From Deltaproteobacteria bacterium (lineage in GTDB: Bacteria > Myxococcota > B64-G9), in the NCBI GenBank assembly GCA_003647095.1, contig QMME01000144.1, positions 1 to 9,195 on the forward strand: a DNA stretch of 9,195 nucleotides, read 5' to 3'. This document shows positions 1-5,910 of this stretch, one piece after another. The notes beneath the pieces are model-generated. The model saw nothing but the letters and a program-made list of their open reading frames with translations, searched no databases and had not been told where the DNA came from. A program made the translations under genes and the position numbers. Position 1 is the stretch's first letter. Each line of letters opens with the position of its first letter.

Positions 1-1551
1 ATGCTGCTCAACCGGCGCTGGCAGGTAGTCTCCAGGCTGCGGCCCGTCCGGGGCCTGGCCCTGTTTCTGCTCCTCGCCGCTCCCTGGTACGTTGCCATGC
101 TGGTCAAGTACGGACAGAAGTTCTTCAACGAGTTCTTCCTGCATCACAACCTGCAACGTGCATTCACCGGGGTACACGGAGAGCGGGGAGGATTCGAGTA
201 CTTCGTCAAGCAACTCGGCTACGGAGTGTTCCCCTGGGTGGCACTGCTGCCGGCAGCCGGAGGCTGGGCGGCCTGGCGCCTGTGGCGACCGCAGGCGGCA
301 GTGGTGAACCCGGCCGTAACGGCACGGCAGCCCGAGCCCCTGGCCGGCTTCACCCTGTTGTGGCTGGGAATCACCTTCACCACCTTTACGCTGATGGTCA
401 CCAAGTTCCATCACTACGTCTTCCCCGCGGTACCACCGCTGGCCATCCTGGTAGGACTGGCCCTCGGCGACGACAACCGCAGCGGTTGGCGCTGGCTGGC
501 GCCGCTGGGAGTGCTGGTGCTGGCCATGGTGGCCAACGATATCGTCTCCTCCCCGGCCCCGCTTTCCAACCTGTGCACCTATGCTTACGAGCGACCACTG
601 CCCGTCTCCGAGTACCCGGCCATGTTCTACCTGGGCCTGAGCATGGTGCTGGGCCTGGCGCTGCTGGCCGGGGGAGTATACCCACGCTCGCGCTGGCCGC
701 TGCGTCTGCTGGTCGGCGGTGGGTTGCTGGCGGCCGCGCTACTGGCCTGGTCCTATCTGCCGGCGCTGGGCCACACCTTGTCGCAGCAGGATCTGTTCGA
801 CACCCACCGGCGCCTGGCCCGTCCGGGCGATCGCTTCTACCAGTACCAGATGAACTGGCGTGGCGAAGTCTTCTACTCCCGTGACACCATCGTCAAGCTG
901 GGTTCCGAGGCGGCTGTGGAAAGTACCCTCAAGCAACCCGGACGGGTGTTCATCCTCTCCGTGGCCGACGCCTTCTCGGCCATCGACCGGGCCGCTCGCC
1001 GGGCCACCGGCAAGCACCTGCACGTGCTCACCGGCTCCAACCTGCGCTACACCCTGGCTTCGAACCAACTCGATCCTGGTGAACCCGATCTCAACCCCAT
1101 CACCCGCAATCTCTTCAGCAGCGACAAGCCACCAACCATATCCCATCCTCTGCGGGCGGAGTTTGCCGAGGGAGTGGCCTTCCTCGGCTATGACCTGGAA
1201 CCGAGCGAGCCTCGAGTGGGAGACAAGTTCACCCTTACCCTCTACTGGCAGTGCCTGCGGCCGGTGGCCAAGGCCTGGCGGGTATTCGTCCACGTCGACG
1301 GTCATGGCCACGAGTTCTACCGCATCAACGGCGATCACGATCCGGTGGGCGGCATGTTCCCCACCGACCGCTGGCTGCCCGGTGACATCGTGCGCGACCG
1401 GGTGGTGCTCAGCGTTCCCATCGAGTACCGTCCCGGACGCTTCACCCTCTACCTGGGCATGTATTCCGGCACCCCGCGCATGCGGGTGCTGCCAGGTTTT
1501 CCCCAGGACGGCAACAACCGCGTGCGTGCCGGGATCATCAACATCCGCTGA
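1..1551 (+). CDS. ArnT/GT39-like membrane glycosyltransferase, C-terminal part (5' truncated by window)
   Basis: The 516 visible residues begin inside the membrane domain of a polytopic glycosyltransferase of the GT39/ArnT type, which transfers sugar from a polyprenyl-phosphate donor on the periplasmic side. Hydrophobic segments lie near residues 17-36, 68-92, 113-156 (two), 163-182, 207-227 and 230-253. The stretch GGFEYFVKQLGYGVFPW (about 61-77) and KFHHYVFPAVPPLAIL (about 135-150) are typical of this family's mid-region. The acidic catalytic loop expected near the N-terminus is not present, so the ATG at base 1 is probably an internal Met and the gene begins upstream. Residues about 390-516 form a soluble, strand-rich domain (FLGYDL, RVGDKFTLTLYW, VFVHV, RFTLYLGMYSG), recalling the beta-sandwich tail of some bacterial GT39 proteins. 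The substrate is unknown. It ends 161 bp before the next gene and has no evident link to the chemosensory genes. Confidence 0.8.
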   Translation: MLLNRRWQVVSRLRPVRGLALFLLLAAPWYVAMLVKYGQKFFNEFFLHHNLQRAFTGVHGERGGFEYFVKQLGYGVFPWVALLPAAGGWAAWRLWRPQAAVVNPAVTARQPEPLAGFTLLWLGITFTTFTLMVTKFHHYVFPAVPPLAILVGLALGDDNRSGWRWLAPLGVLVLAMVANDIVSSPAPLSNLCTYAYERPLPVSEYPAMFYLGLSMVLGLALLAGGVYPRSRWPLRLLVGGGLLAAALLAWSYLPALGHTLSQQDLFDTHRRLARPGDRFYQYQMNWRGEVFYSRDTIVKLGSEAAVESTLKQPGRVFILSVADAFSAIDRAARRATGKHLHVLTGSNLRYTLASNQLDPGEPDLNPITRNLFSSDKPPTISHPLRAEFAEGVAFLGYDLEPSEPRVGDKFTLTLYWQCLRPVAKAWRVFVHVDGHGHEFYRINGDHDPVGGMFPTDRWLPGDIVRDRVVLSVPIEYRPGRFTLYLGMYSGTPRMRVLPGFPQDGNNRVRAGIINIR

Positions 1552-1647
1552 GCACCGGGAATGCAGTCGCAGCAGCTGCCGGAGATCCTGTGTGGTCGAA
1601 CTATCACCATGATTACGGTTGGTTATCAACAGATTAGCGCAGCTGGC

Positions 1648-1675
1648 TTGCATCTGCCGGCGGTTGCGTTATACC
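1648..1675 (+). promoter_or_regulatory. weak candidate sigma70 promoter for the YfiR-like gene
   Basis: TTGCAT (1648-1653) is separated by 16 bp from TATACC (1670-1675). That is three of six and four of six consensus matches. It lies in the only non-coding gap before the YfiR-like gene and overlaps the inverted repeat at 1654-1693, so a protein binding the repeat would compete with polymerase. The call rests on position and weak matches only. Confidence 0.25.
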
Positions 1676-1693
1676 ATTTCAGTCCGCCGGCGG
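1654..1693. repeat. 10-bp inverted repeat upstream of the YfiR-like gene
   Basis: CTGCCGGCGG at 1654-1663 can pair with CCGCCGGCGG at 1684-1693 (nine Watson-Crick pairs and one G-U in RNA) around a 20-nt loop. The right arm is itself a perfect 10-bp palindrome. The loop contains the only AT-rich patch nearby (TTATACC at 1669-1675). No T-run follows, so this is not an intrinsic terminator. It could be an operator or a leader hairpin. GC-rich composition makes chance repeats common here. Confidence 0.4.
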
Positions 1694-1712
1694 CAGGAAC
1701 CGGCTCGACAAC

Positions 1713-2318
1713 ATGAAAGCTACTGGAAAAAAAACCGTTCAAGCAGTGCTGGCGGTCGCCTTGGGCCTGGCGCTCGCCTTCCCGGCGGTGGCCCAGCCCC
1801 CCGGCAAGAAGGCCGGCCAGCGACTGGCTCCCGATGTCCAGGTAAAAATCCTGCTCAATTCCATCTCCTACCATCAGTCACCCAGGATAAAGAATGCCGC
1901 CAAGATCGTCATCGCCGTGGTCCACGAAGAATCAGCATCTAGCGAGCAGGCGGCCATCATCAAGGCCGCCTTCGAAAAGAACGGCAGCACCAAGATCGGC
2001 AAGAAACCCTTTTCGGTGGTGGATATCTCCTTCACCGGCATCACCGACCTGAAGAAGAAGCTGACCGCCCAGGGAGCCAACGTGGTCTACGTGGTCGCCG
2101 GCAGCGAGGCTACCGCTCGCAAGTCGGTCAGCGCCACCCGGGCCCTGAAAATGCTCTCGGTGGCCGGTGAGCCCAACTACGTCCACTGGCTGGGGGTGTG
2201 CCTGGGCGTAGAGGCAACGGCCGGCAGACGAAAGATTCTCATAAACCTGTCCGGCTGCAAGCTCGAGGACGTACGTTTTGACCCCCGCTTGCTGCGCATT
2301 GCCACGGTGTCTTTCTGA
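1713..2318 (+). CDS. YfiR/HmsC-like (DUF4154) periplasmic protein
   Basis: A 201-residue exported protein. Residues 1-28 form a signal peptide: KATGKK basic start, hydrophobic VLAVALGLALAF core, and a likely cut after AVAQ. The mature part follows the YfiR-like plan: a first strand/helix (DVQVKILLNSISY, 41-53), a strand IVIAVV (65-70), VVYVVAGSE (124-132), LKMLSV (145-150), and the family's C-terminal block KILINLSGCKLEDVRFDPRLLRIA (174-197). In Pseudomonas, YfiR represses the cyclase YfiN from the periplasm; relatives are often paired with membrane sensors. No YfiN-type cyclase is visible, and the nearest membrane sensor is the MCP at 3284-4948. Cys163 and Cys182 could form a disulfide. The nearest Shine-Dalgarno-like stretch, AGGAA at 1695-1699, is rather far (13 bp) from the ATG, but the signal peptide supports this start. 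Family assignment is by recalled pattern, so another small periplasmic binding fold remains possible. Confidence 0.7.
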   Translation: MKATGKKTVQAVLAVALGLALAFPAVAQPPGKKAGQRLAPDVQVKILLNSISYHQSPRIKNAAKIVIAVVHEESASSEQAAIIKAAFEKNGSTKIGKKPFSVVDISFTGITDLKKKLTAQGANVVYVVAGSEATARKSVSATRALKMLSVAGEPNYVHWLGVCLGVEATAGRRKILINLSGCKLEDVRFDPRLLRIATVSF

Positions 2319-2365
2319 GACCCGTCCCCGGCCGTCACCAGGGAATGAAATCACCACCGGGCTGG

Positions 2366-2394
2366 TTGCCAGTGGTATTGCGGCAGGCTAGAAG
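2366..2394 (+). promoter_or_regulatory. candidate sigma70 promoter of the chemosensory operon
   Basis: TTGCCA (2366-2371; five of six to TTGACA) and TAGAAG (2389-2394; four of six to TATAAT) are separated by exactly 17 bp. The pair sits in the 170-bp gap between the YfiR-like gene and the first gene of the operon, giving a leader of roughly 90 nt. I saw no sigma54 (-24/-12) pattern with correct spacing. Confidence 0.4.
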
Positions 2395-2400
2395 ATGCAG

Positions 2401-2443
2401 GCCGGCGGCGCCAAGCGACTACCGCCAGCCCCAAGCCGGCGGT
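2401..2443 (+). repeat. GC-rich repeats and small hairpin in the operon leader
   Basis: GCCGGCGG occurs at 2401-2408 and again at 2435-2442, and CCAAGC at 2411-2416 and 2431-2436. ACCGCC (2421-2426) can pair with GGCGGT (2438-2443) over an 11-nt loop. The same GCCGGCGG octamer is in the inverted repeat before the YfiR-like gene (1656-1663). This could be a shared regulator site, but short GC-rich words recur by chance here. It does not match the conserved core of c-di-GMP (GEMM) riboswitches. Confidence 0.3.
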
Positions 2444-2474
2444 CGGTCCGGAGAGCCAGCAGGTCGACATGAGC

Positions 2475-2480
2475 AGGAAG
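2475..2480 (+). promoter_or_regulatory. ribosome binding site fixing the start of PilZ-REC A
   Basis: AGGAAG stands 8 bp before the ATG at 2489. The longer in-frame start at 2345 would add 48 residues with no PilZ similarity and would swallow the leader, so the 2489 start is preferred. Confidence 0.7.
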
Positions 2481-2488
2481 GCGCGATC

Positions 2489-3262
2489 ATGAATCAGACC
2501 GATACCAGGAGACATCCCCGCCGCGAGATGGTGATGAAGATCTCCTACCAGGACGTCGACCTGCTGGCCGATTACACCGAGAACCTGTCCGAGGAAGGCA
2601 TCTTCATTACCACCACCAAGAAACTCGCTCCCGGCACCGAGATCACCTTCGAGCTGTCATTTCCCAGCCTGCTGAAACCAATTCGCCTGCAAGGGGAGGT
2701 GATCTGGCGGCGCACCCCGCAGAGTCTCGAGGAGATCCGCCCACCGGGAATAGGCGTGCGCCTCAAGTTTCAAGACGACCTGGAGCGGACCTGGCTGCAA
2801 CAGTTGCTCGGCAAGCTTGGTGTTGCCGGGCCGGCCGGCGAGCGCAGCACCACACCGAAGACCAGCTACCGGGTGCTGCTGGTCGAGGACAACGAGACGA
2901 TCGGCTCGATGTTCCAGGAGGCCTTGAAAAAGCACTCACTGGCAGATCGTTCCGGCCTGACCGTAATGGTCTGCGCCAGCGGAGCCGAGGCACGCGCTCA
3001 CCTGGGCCAGCAGCGGGTGGACTTGTTGATAATCGAATGGCGCCTGTGCCAGGTTGGGGACAACAACCTGCTGGCTGAACTACCGACCCGCATGAACGGC
3101 AATCGTCCCGTGGTGCTGGTCCTTGGTGCCAGCGACAGCGAAGGCCAGGCGGCCATAACGGCGGGAGCCGACGCCTTCCTGCGCCGGCCCGTTCCCGCCC
3201 GGGGATTGCTCAACACCATCACTTCATTGCTGGACCGAAAACCTCGGGACGGCATTTCCTGA
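2489..3262 (+). CDS. PilZ-receiver protein A, with degenerate receiver (Asp to Glu)
   Basis: A 257-residue cytoplasmic protein with an N-terminal PilZ domain (about 5-95) and a C-terminal receiver (about 127-250). PilZ domains bind cyclic di-GMP; both signature motifs are present: RRHPR at 7-11 (RxxxR) and NLSEEG at 32-37 (NxSxxG). A short helical linker (LERTWLQQLLGKL, about 98-110) joins the two parts. The receiver keeps the acidic pair E133-D134 (LLVEDN), but the phospho-acceptor position in VDLLIIEWRL is Glu183. The switch Thr/Ser, 30 residues on, is Gly213, and the conserved Lys before Pro is Arg233. It is therefore probably not phosphorylated, or is fixed in one state. It is the first gene of the operon, 21 bp before the MCP gene, and a paralogue of the intact PilZ-REC B. 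It could be a c-di-GMP-controlled adaptor that docks on CheA or partner receivers without turnover. Confidence 0.88.
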   Translation: MNQTDTRRHPRREMVMKISYQDVDLLADYTENLSEEGIFITTTKKLAPGTEITFELSFPSLLKPIRLQGEVIWRRTPQSLEEIRPPGIGVRLKFQDDLERTWLQQLLGKLGVAGPAGERSTTPKTSYRVLLVEDNETIGSMFQEALKKHSLADRSGLTVMVCASGAEARAHLGQQRVDLLIIEWRLCQVGDNNLLAELPTRMNGNRPVVLVLGASDSEGQAAITAGADAFLRRPVPARGLLNTITSLLDRKPRDGIS

Positions 3263-3283
3263 CAACGGTCACCAGGGGTCACC

Positions 3284-4948
3284 ATGAAAAATCCATTTCA
3301 CAAGTGGTCAATTCGCTGGAAGATGGCTGCAGGATTCAGCCTGGTATTGTTTCTCTCGGTTACGGTGCTGCTGACCTACTTCATCGGCAAGCAACGCCAT
3401 GCCCTCAAGTCGGGATTGGAGGCCAGGGTCACCACCGTGGCCAACATGCTCTCCTGGAGCCTGGTCATCCTGGTCGATGCCGCCGCGGTCACCGGTGACG
3501 TCAAACCCATCGAGGAGGTCATCGAGAGTGCCCGCCAGGATTCCCAGCTGGTGGGCATCCGCGTGGAGAATGCCAGTGGCACCCGGCTGGCCGGCTTCGA
3601 CGACAAGGCCCTGACCGGTACCGATACTAACTCACATTTCAAAACCACCCGCTTCACCGACGACCTGCTGCTGCTGAACATGCCCATCCGCAAGGACGAC
3701 AACAACATCGGTGTCCTGCGAATGGGCTATTCACTGGCAGGCCTGCACTCCGAGCAGCGGCAACTGCTGTTGACCGGCCTGGGCATCGGTCTGGTCACCT
3801 TGCTGGCCGGTATCTTGCTGGCATTCGCAATCGGCCATCGCATTTCCCGACCTCTGGTACGCATGACCAGCACTTTCAAACGCATGGCCGAGGGGGATCT
3901 CAACCAGCAACCAGTAAGGGAGTCCGGCGCCGACGAGATCGGTTTCCTGGCTCGGGCCTTCAATGAACTCCTGCAGCAACTCAAGGATCTCAGCCAGCTG
4001 GCTCAGGCCATTTCCCAGGGCGACTTGACCCACACCATCAAGACCAAGGGCGACTTGGCCGACGCCTTCCGGCGGATGACCGCGAGCATCGTGGAGATCA
4101 CCTCCAGCTTCAACCAGATGGCAGCGCGCATGGACAGCCGCATTTCCGAGATTCTCACCACCGCCAAGGAACAAGAGGCCGGTGCAGCCCAGCAAGCCGC
4201 CGCTGTTACCGAGGTCACTTCCACCATGGAGGAACTGGCGGCCACTGCCCGGCAGATCTCCCAAAACGCCGAGAGCGTAACCAGTTCGGCCGAGGAAGCC
4301 AGCCGGGCCGTTACTGACGGGCGCGAGGCGCTGTTTGCCTTCGTGAAGAGCATGAACAGCATCGAAACCGGTAACAAGACCATCAGTGACAACATCGTGG
4401 GTTTGAACCGACACGTGCAGCAGATCCGCGGCATCATCGATATCATCAACGACATCGCCGATCGCTCCGACTTGCTGGCTCTGAACGCCGCCCTGGAGGG
4501 CACCAAGGCAGGTGAGGCGGGCAAGGGATTCTTGCTGGTGGCGGCGGAGATGCGGCGCCTGTCCGAGAACGTCTTCAATTCCACTGCCGAGATCAAGCAG
4601 CTGATTACCGAGGTTACCGAGGCCACCAATGCCACCGTCATGGCCAACGAGAGCGGCCTGCGGGCTACTCAGGAGGGTACGGAGCGGGCTGCCGAGGCCG
4701 AGCAGGCCTTCGGGCGCATCGTCGAGACCATCGAGGAGACCAGTCGCGCCGCCAAGCAGATATCTTTGGCCACCCAGCAACAACACACCGGCACCGACCA
4801 GATCGTTTCTGCCATGGGTGAAGTGGCCAACGTCTCCCAGCAGTGGTTGAATGGCATTCGCAGTACCACCCAGGCAGTAAGCGAACTGAGTACCACCGCG
4901 GCCCAGTTGCGTCAGCTGGTCAGCCGTTACCGTCTCGGCAGCGAGTGA
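3284..4948 (+). CDS. methyl-accepting chemotaxis protein (transmembrane chemoreceptor)
   Basis: A 554-residue chemoreceptor. A short basic N-terminus is followed by TM1 (about 14-34), a periplasmic sensor of about 120 residues (36-158), TM2 (about 160-183) and a HAMP domain (about 184-236; Pro190, MAEGDLNQ). A second HAMP-like stretch (AISQGDLTH...GDLADAFRRM, about 240-266) precedes the long coiled-coil signalling hairpin (about 285-550). The tip is DRSDLLALNAALEGTKAGE (393-411) followed by GKGF. It is a clear MCP tip, but the position of the E. coli trimer-contact Phe is Asp393 and the conserved Arg is Lys408. There is no C-terminal NWETF-type tether for CheR/CheB. The periplasmic region (ANMLSWSLVIL...VIESARQDSQLVGIRV...GTRLAGF) resembles single-module Cache/CHASE8-like sensors as in YfiN, which is inference. 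An AGGGG site (3274-3278) is 5 bp before the ATG. It feeds CheW and CheA encoded downstream. Confidence 0.95.
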   Translation: MKNPFHKWSIRWKMAAGFSLVLFLSVTVLLTYFIGKQRHALKSGLEARVTTVANMLSWSLVILVDAAAVTGDVKPIEEVIESARQDSQLVGIRVENASGTRLAGFDDKALTGTDTNSHFKTTRFTDDLLLLNMPIRKDDNNIGVLRMGYSLAGLHSEQRQLLLTGLGIGLVTLLAGILLAFAIGHRISRPLVRMTSTFKRMAEGDLNQQPVRESGADEIGFLARAFNELLQQLKDLSQLAQAISQGDLTHTIKTKGDLADAFRRMTASIVEITSSFNQMAARMDSRISEILTTAKEQEAGAAQQAAAVTEVTSTMEELAATARQISQNAESVTSSAEEASRAVTDGREALFAFVKSMNSIETGNKTISDNIVGLNRHVQQIRGIIDIINDIADRSDLLALNAALEGTKAGEAGKGFLLVAAEMRRLSENVFNSTAEIKQLITEVTEATNATVMANESGLRATQEGTERAAEAEQAFGRIVETIEETSRAAKQISLATQQQHTGTDQIVSAMGEVANVSQQWLNGIRSTTQAVSELSTTAAQLRQLVSRYRLGSE

Positions 4949-4954
4949 GCAACC

Positions 4955-5443
4955 ATGAACACTCTTTCCGGCCAGCCCGCGGACAACCAGCAGTTACCAG
5001 AACAGGAACTCAACTTGTTTGTTTTCCGCAGCGGCAGCGAGACCTACGCGGCAGATCCGGAACTGGTGCAGGAGGTGGTGGCCGCCGGCGAACCTACGGC
5101 GATTCCCTTCGTACCCGATTGGGTGGAGGGGGTGGTGTCGGTAAGGGGAAAGATCGTACCGGTCATCGATCTGGTTGGTTTCTTCGGCCTGGAAAGCACT
5201 ACAACGTACAACCGCAAGCGGCTGATCCTTTTCGCAGTTGACGGCGTGGAGTTCGGCCTGTGGTCCGAGCAGGTGCTGGGAATCAAGTCTTATCCCGCCG
5301 GGCTGAGCGAGACACCGTTGAGCACCTTGCCGGCCACCTTGCAGGAATGCCTGCAGTCCCAGCTACGCCACCAGGAGGTATTGGTCTACATCCTGGACAT
5401 GAACAAGCTGCTCGAGAAGAGCCGCCAGCAGGTAGCCTCGTGA
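4955..5443 (+). CDS. cheW: CheW coupling protein
   Basis: A 162-residue single-domain CheW that bridges MCP tips and the P5 domain of CheA. It has a variable N-terminal tail of about 18 residues, then the first strand (LNLFVFRSGSETYAAD, 19-34), the conserved interface VEGVVSVRGKIVPVIDL (57-73, with Arg64-Gly65) and the second subdomain (LILFAVDGVEFGLWSEQVLGI). The C-terminal strand VLVYILDMNKLL ends the fold. It starts 6 bp after the MCP stop with only a weak upstream purine stretch, so translation is probably coupled to the MCP gene. The last bases overlap the GTG of the next gene. Of the two CheW-like proteins here this one keeps the canonical motif and is the likely core coupler. Confidence 0.93.
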   Translation: MNTLSGQPADNQQLPEQELNLFVFRSGSETYAADPELVQEVVAAGEPTAIPFVPDWVEGVVSVRGKIVPVIDLVGFFGLESTTTYNRKRLILFAVDGVEFGLWSEQVLGIKSYPAGLSETPLSTLPATLQECLQSQLRHQEVLVYILDMNKLLEKSRQQVAS

Positions 5444-5910
5444 ACGTCACCAGCAACACAACGGCAGGCCAGGGAGCCGGCAGCAAGCAGCTGTTGTTCT
5501 TCCAGAGCGGGGGCCGGCGTTTCGCCACCCTGGCCCTGACAGTCAGGGACATCGCCGGCGCCGACTGGCATCTACCCCCGGCCAAGAATGGCGGCACCCG
5601 CGGACAACTGGTCAACCTGGCCGAGCTGCTGCAACTGCCGGCGGGGAAACCCACTCGGACCCTGATACTCGAAAACGAAACCGGCACCTGGGGATTCGCC
5701 GTCGAGGACATCCCCAGAGACCACTTGCAGGCCTACCCCATTACACCACTGCCTGCCGTACTGTCTGACTGGTCGCGGCCCTGCGTACTGGCCGGATTCT
5801 GCCAGGAGGGGGATTCTCTCTGCGCCGTGCTGGACCTGGAAGCCCTGGCCCGGCTGGCCGCCAATGAAATGGCAGTAACCCTGGAACCGGAAAAAGGGTG
5901 CGAGTCATGA
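5440..5910 (+). CDS. divergent CheW-like protein
   Basis: A 156-residue protein with a shortened CheW-like fold. Visible landmarks are a first strand KQLLFFQSGGRRFATLAL (16-33), GGTRGQLVNLAELLQL (51-66, replacing the usual VRGxIVPVIDL region and keeping Arg54-Gly55), RTLILENETGTWGFAVEDI (73-91), and a last strand LCAVLDLEAL (127-136). Similarity is weaker than for the CheW just upstream. The start is GTG at 5440, overlapping the previous stop as GTGA, with AGGTA (5430-5434) 5 bp upstream; longer in-frame starts would lie deep inside the upstream cheW. The stop overlaps the next ATG (ATGA). It may be a specialised adaptor, comparable to FrzB beside FrzA in the Myxococcus Frz system, that couples only some partners. 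Confidence 0.8.
   Translation: MNVTSNTTAGQGAGSKQLLFFQSGGRRFATLALTVRDIAGADWHLPPAKNGGTRGQLVNLAELLQLPAGKPTRTLILENETGTWGFAVEDIPRDHLQAYPITPLPAVLSDWSRPCVLAGFCQEGDSLCAVLDLEALARLAANEMAVTLEPEKGCES

Noticed and set aside
739..1653. Open frame on the - strand (about 304 codons)
   Set aside because: Antisense to the glycosyltransferase; no domain, signal or ribosome site that would support it.
2319..2365. Intrinsic terminator after the YfiR-like gene
   Set aside because: CCCCGG near 2326 and CCGGG at 2357-2361 can pair only weakly over a long loop, and no T-run follows. The gene may be partly co-transcribed with the operon.
2345..2488. Longer start for PilZ-REC A at the ATG at 2345
   Set aside because: The added 48 residues have no PilZ similarity, the paralogue starts right at the PilZ domain, and a good ribosome site precedes 2489.
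2319..2488. c-di-GMP (GEMM) riboswitch before the PilZ operon
   Set aside because: Attractive from context, but the conserved core (CACGCACAGGGCAAACC-like and the receptor loop) is not present in this gap or in 1552-1712.
3731..4786. Long open frame on the - strand (about 351 codons)
   Set aside because: Antisense to the MCP signalling domain; composition is Gly/Leu/His-rich and follows the codon pattern of the sense gene.
5260..5439. Longer in-frame start for the second CheW-like gene
   Set aside because: It would overlap the first cheW by about 180 bp; the GTG at 5440 has its own ribosome site and the standard 4-bp overlap.
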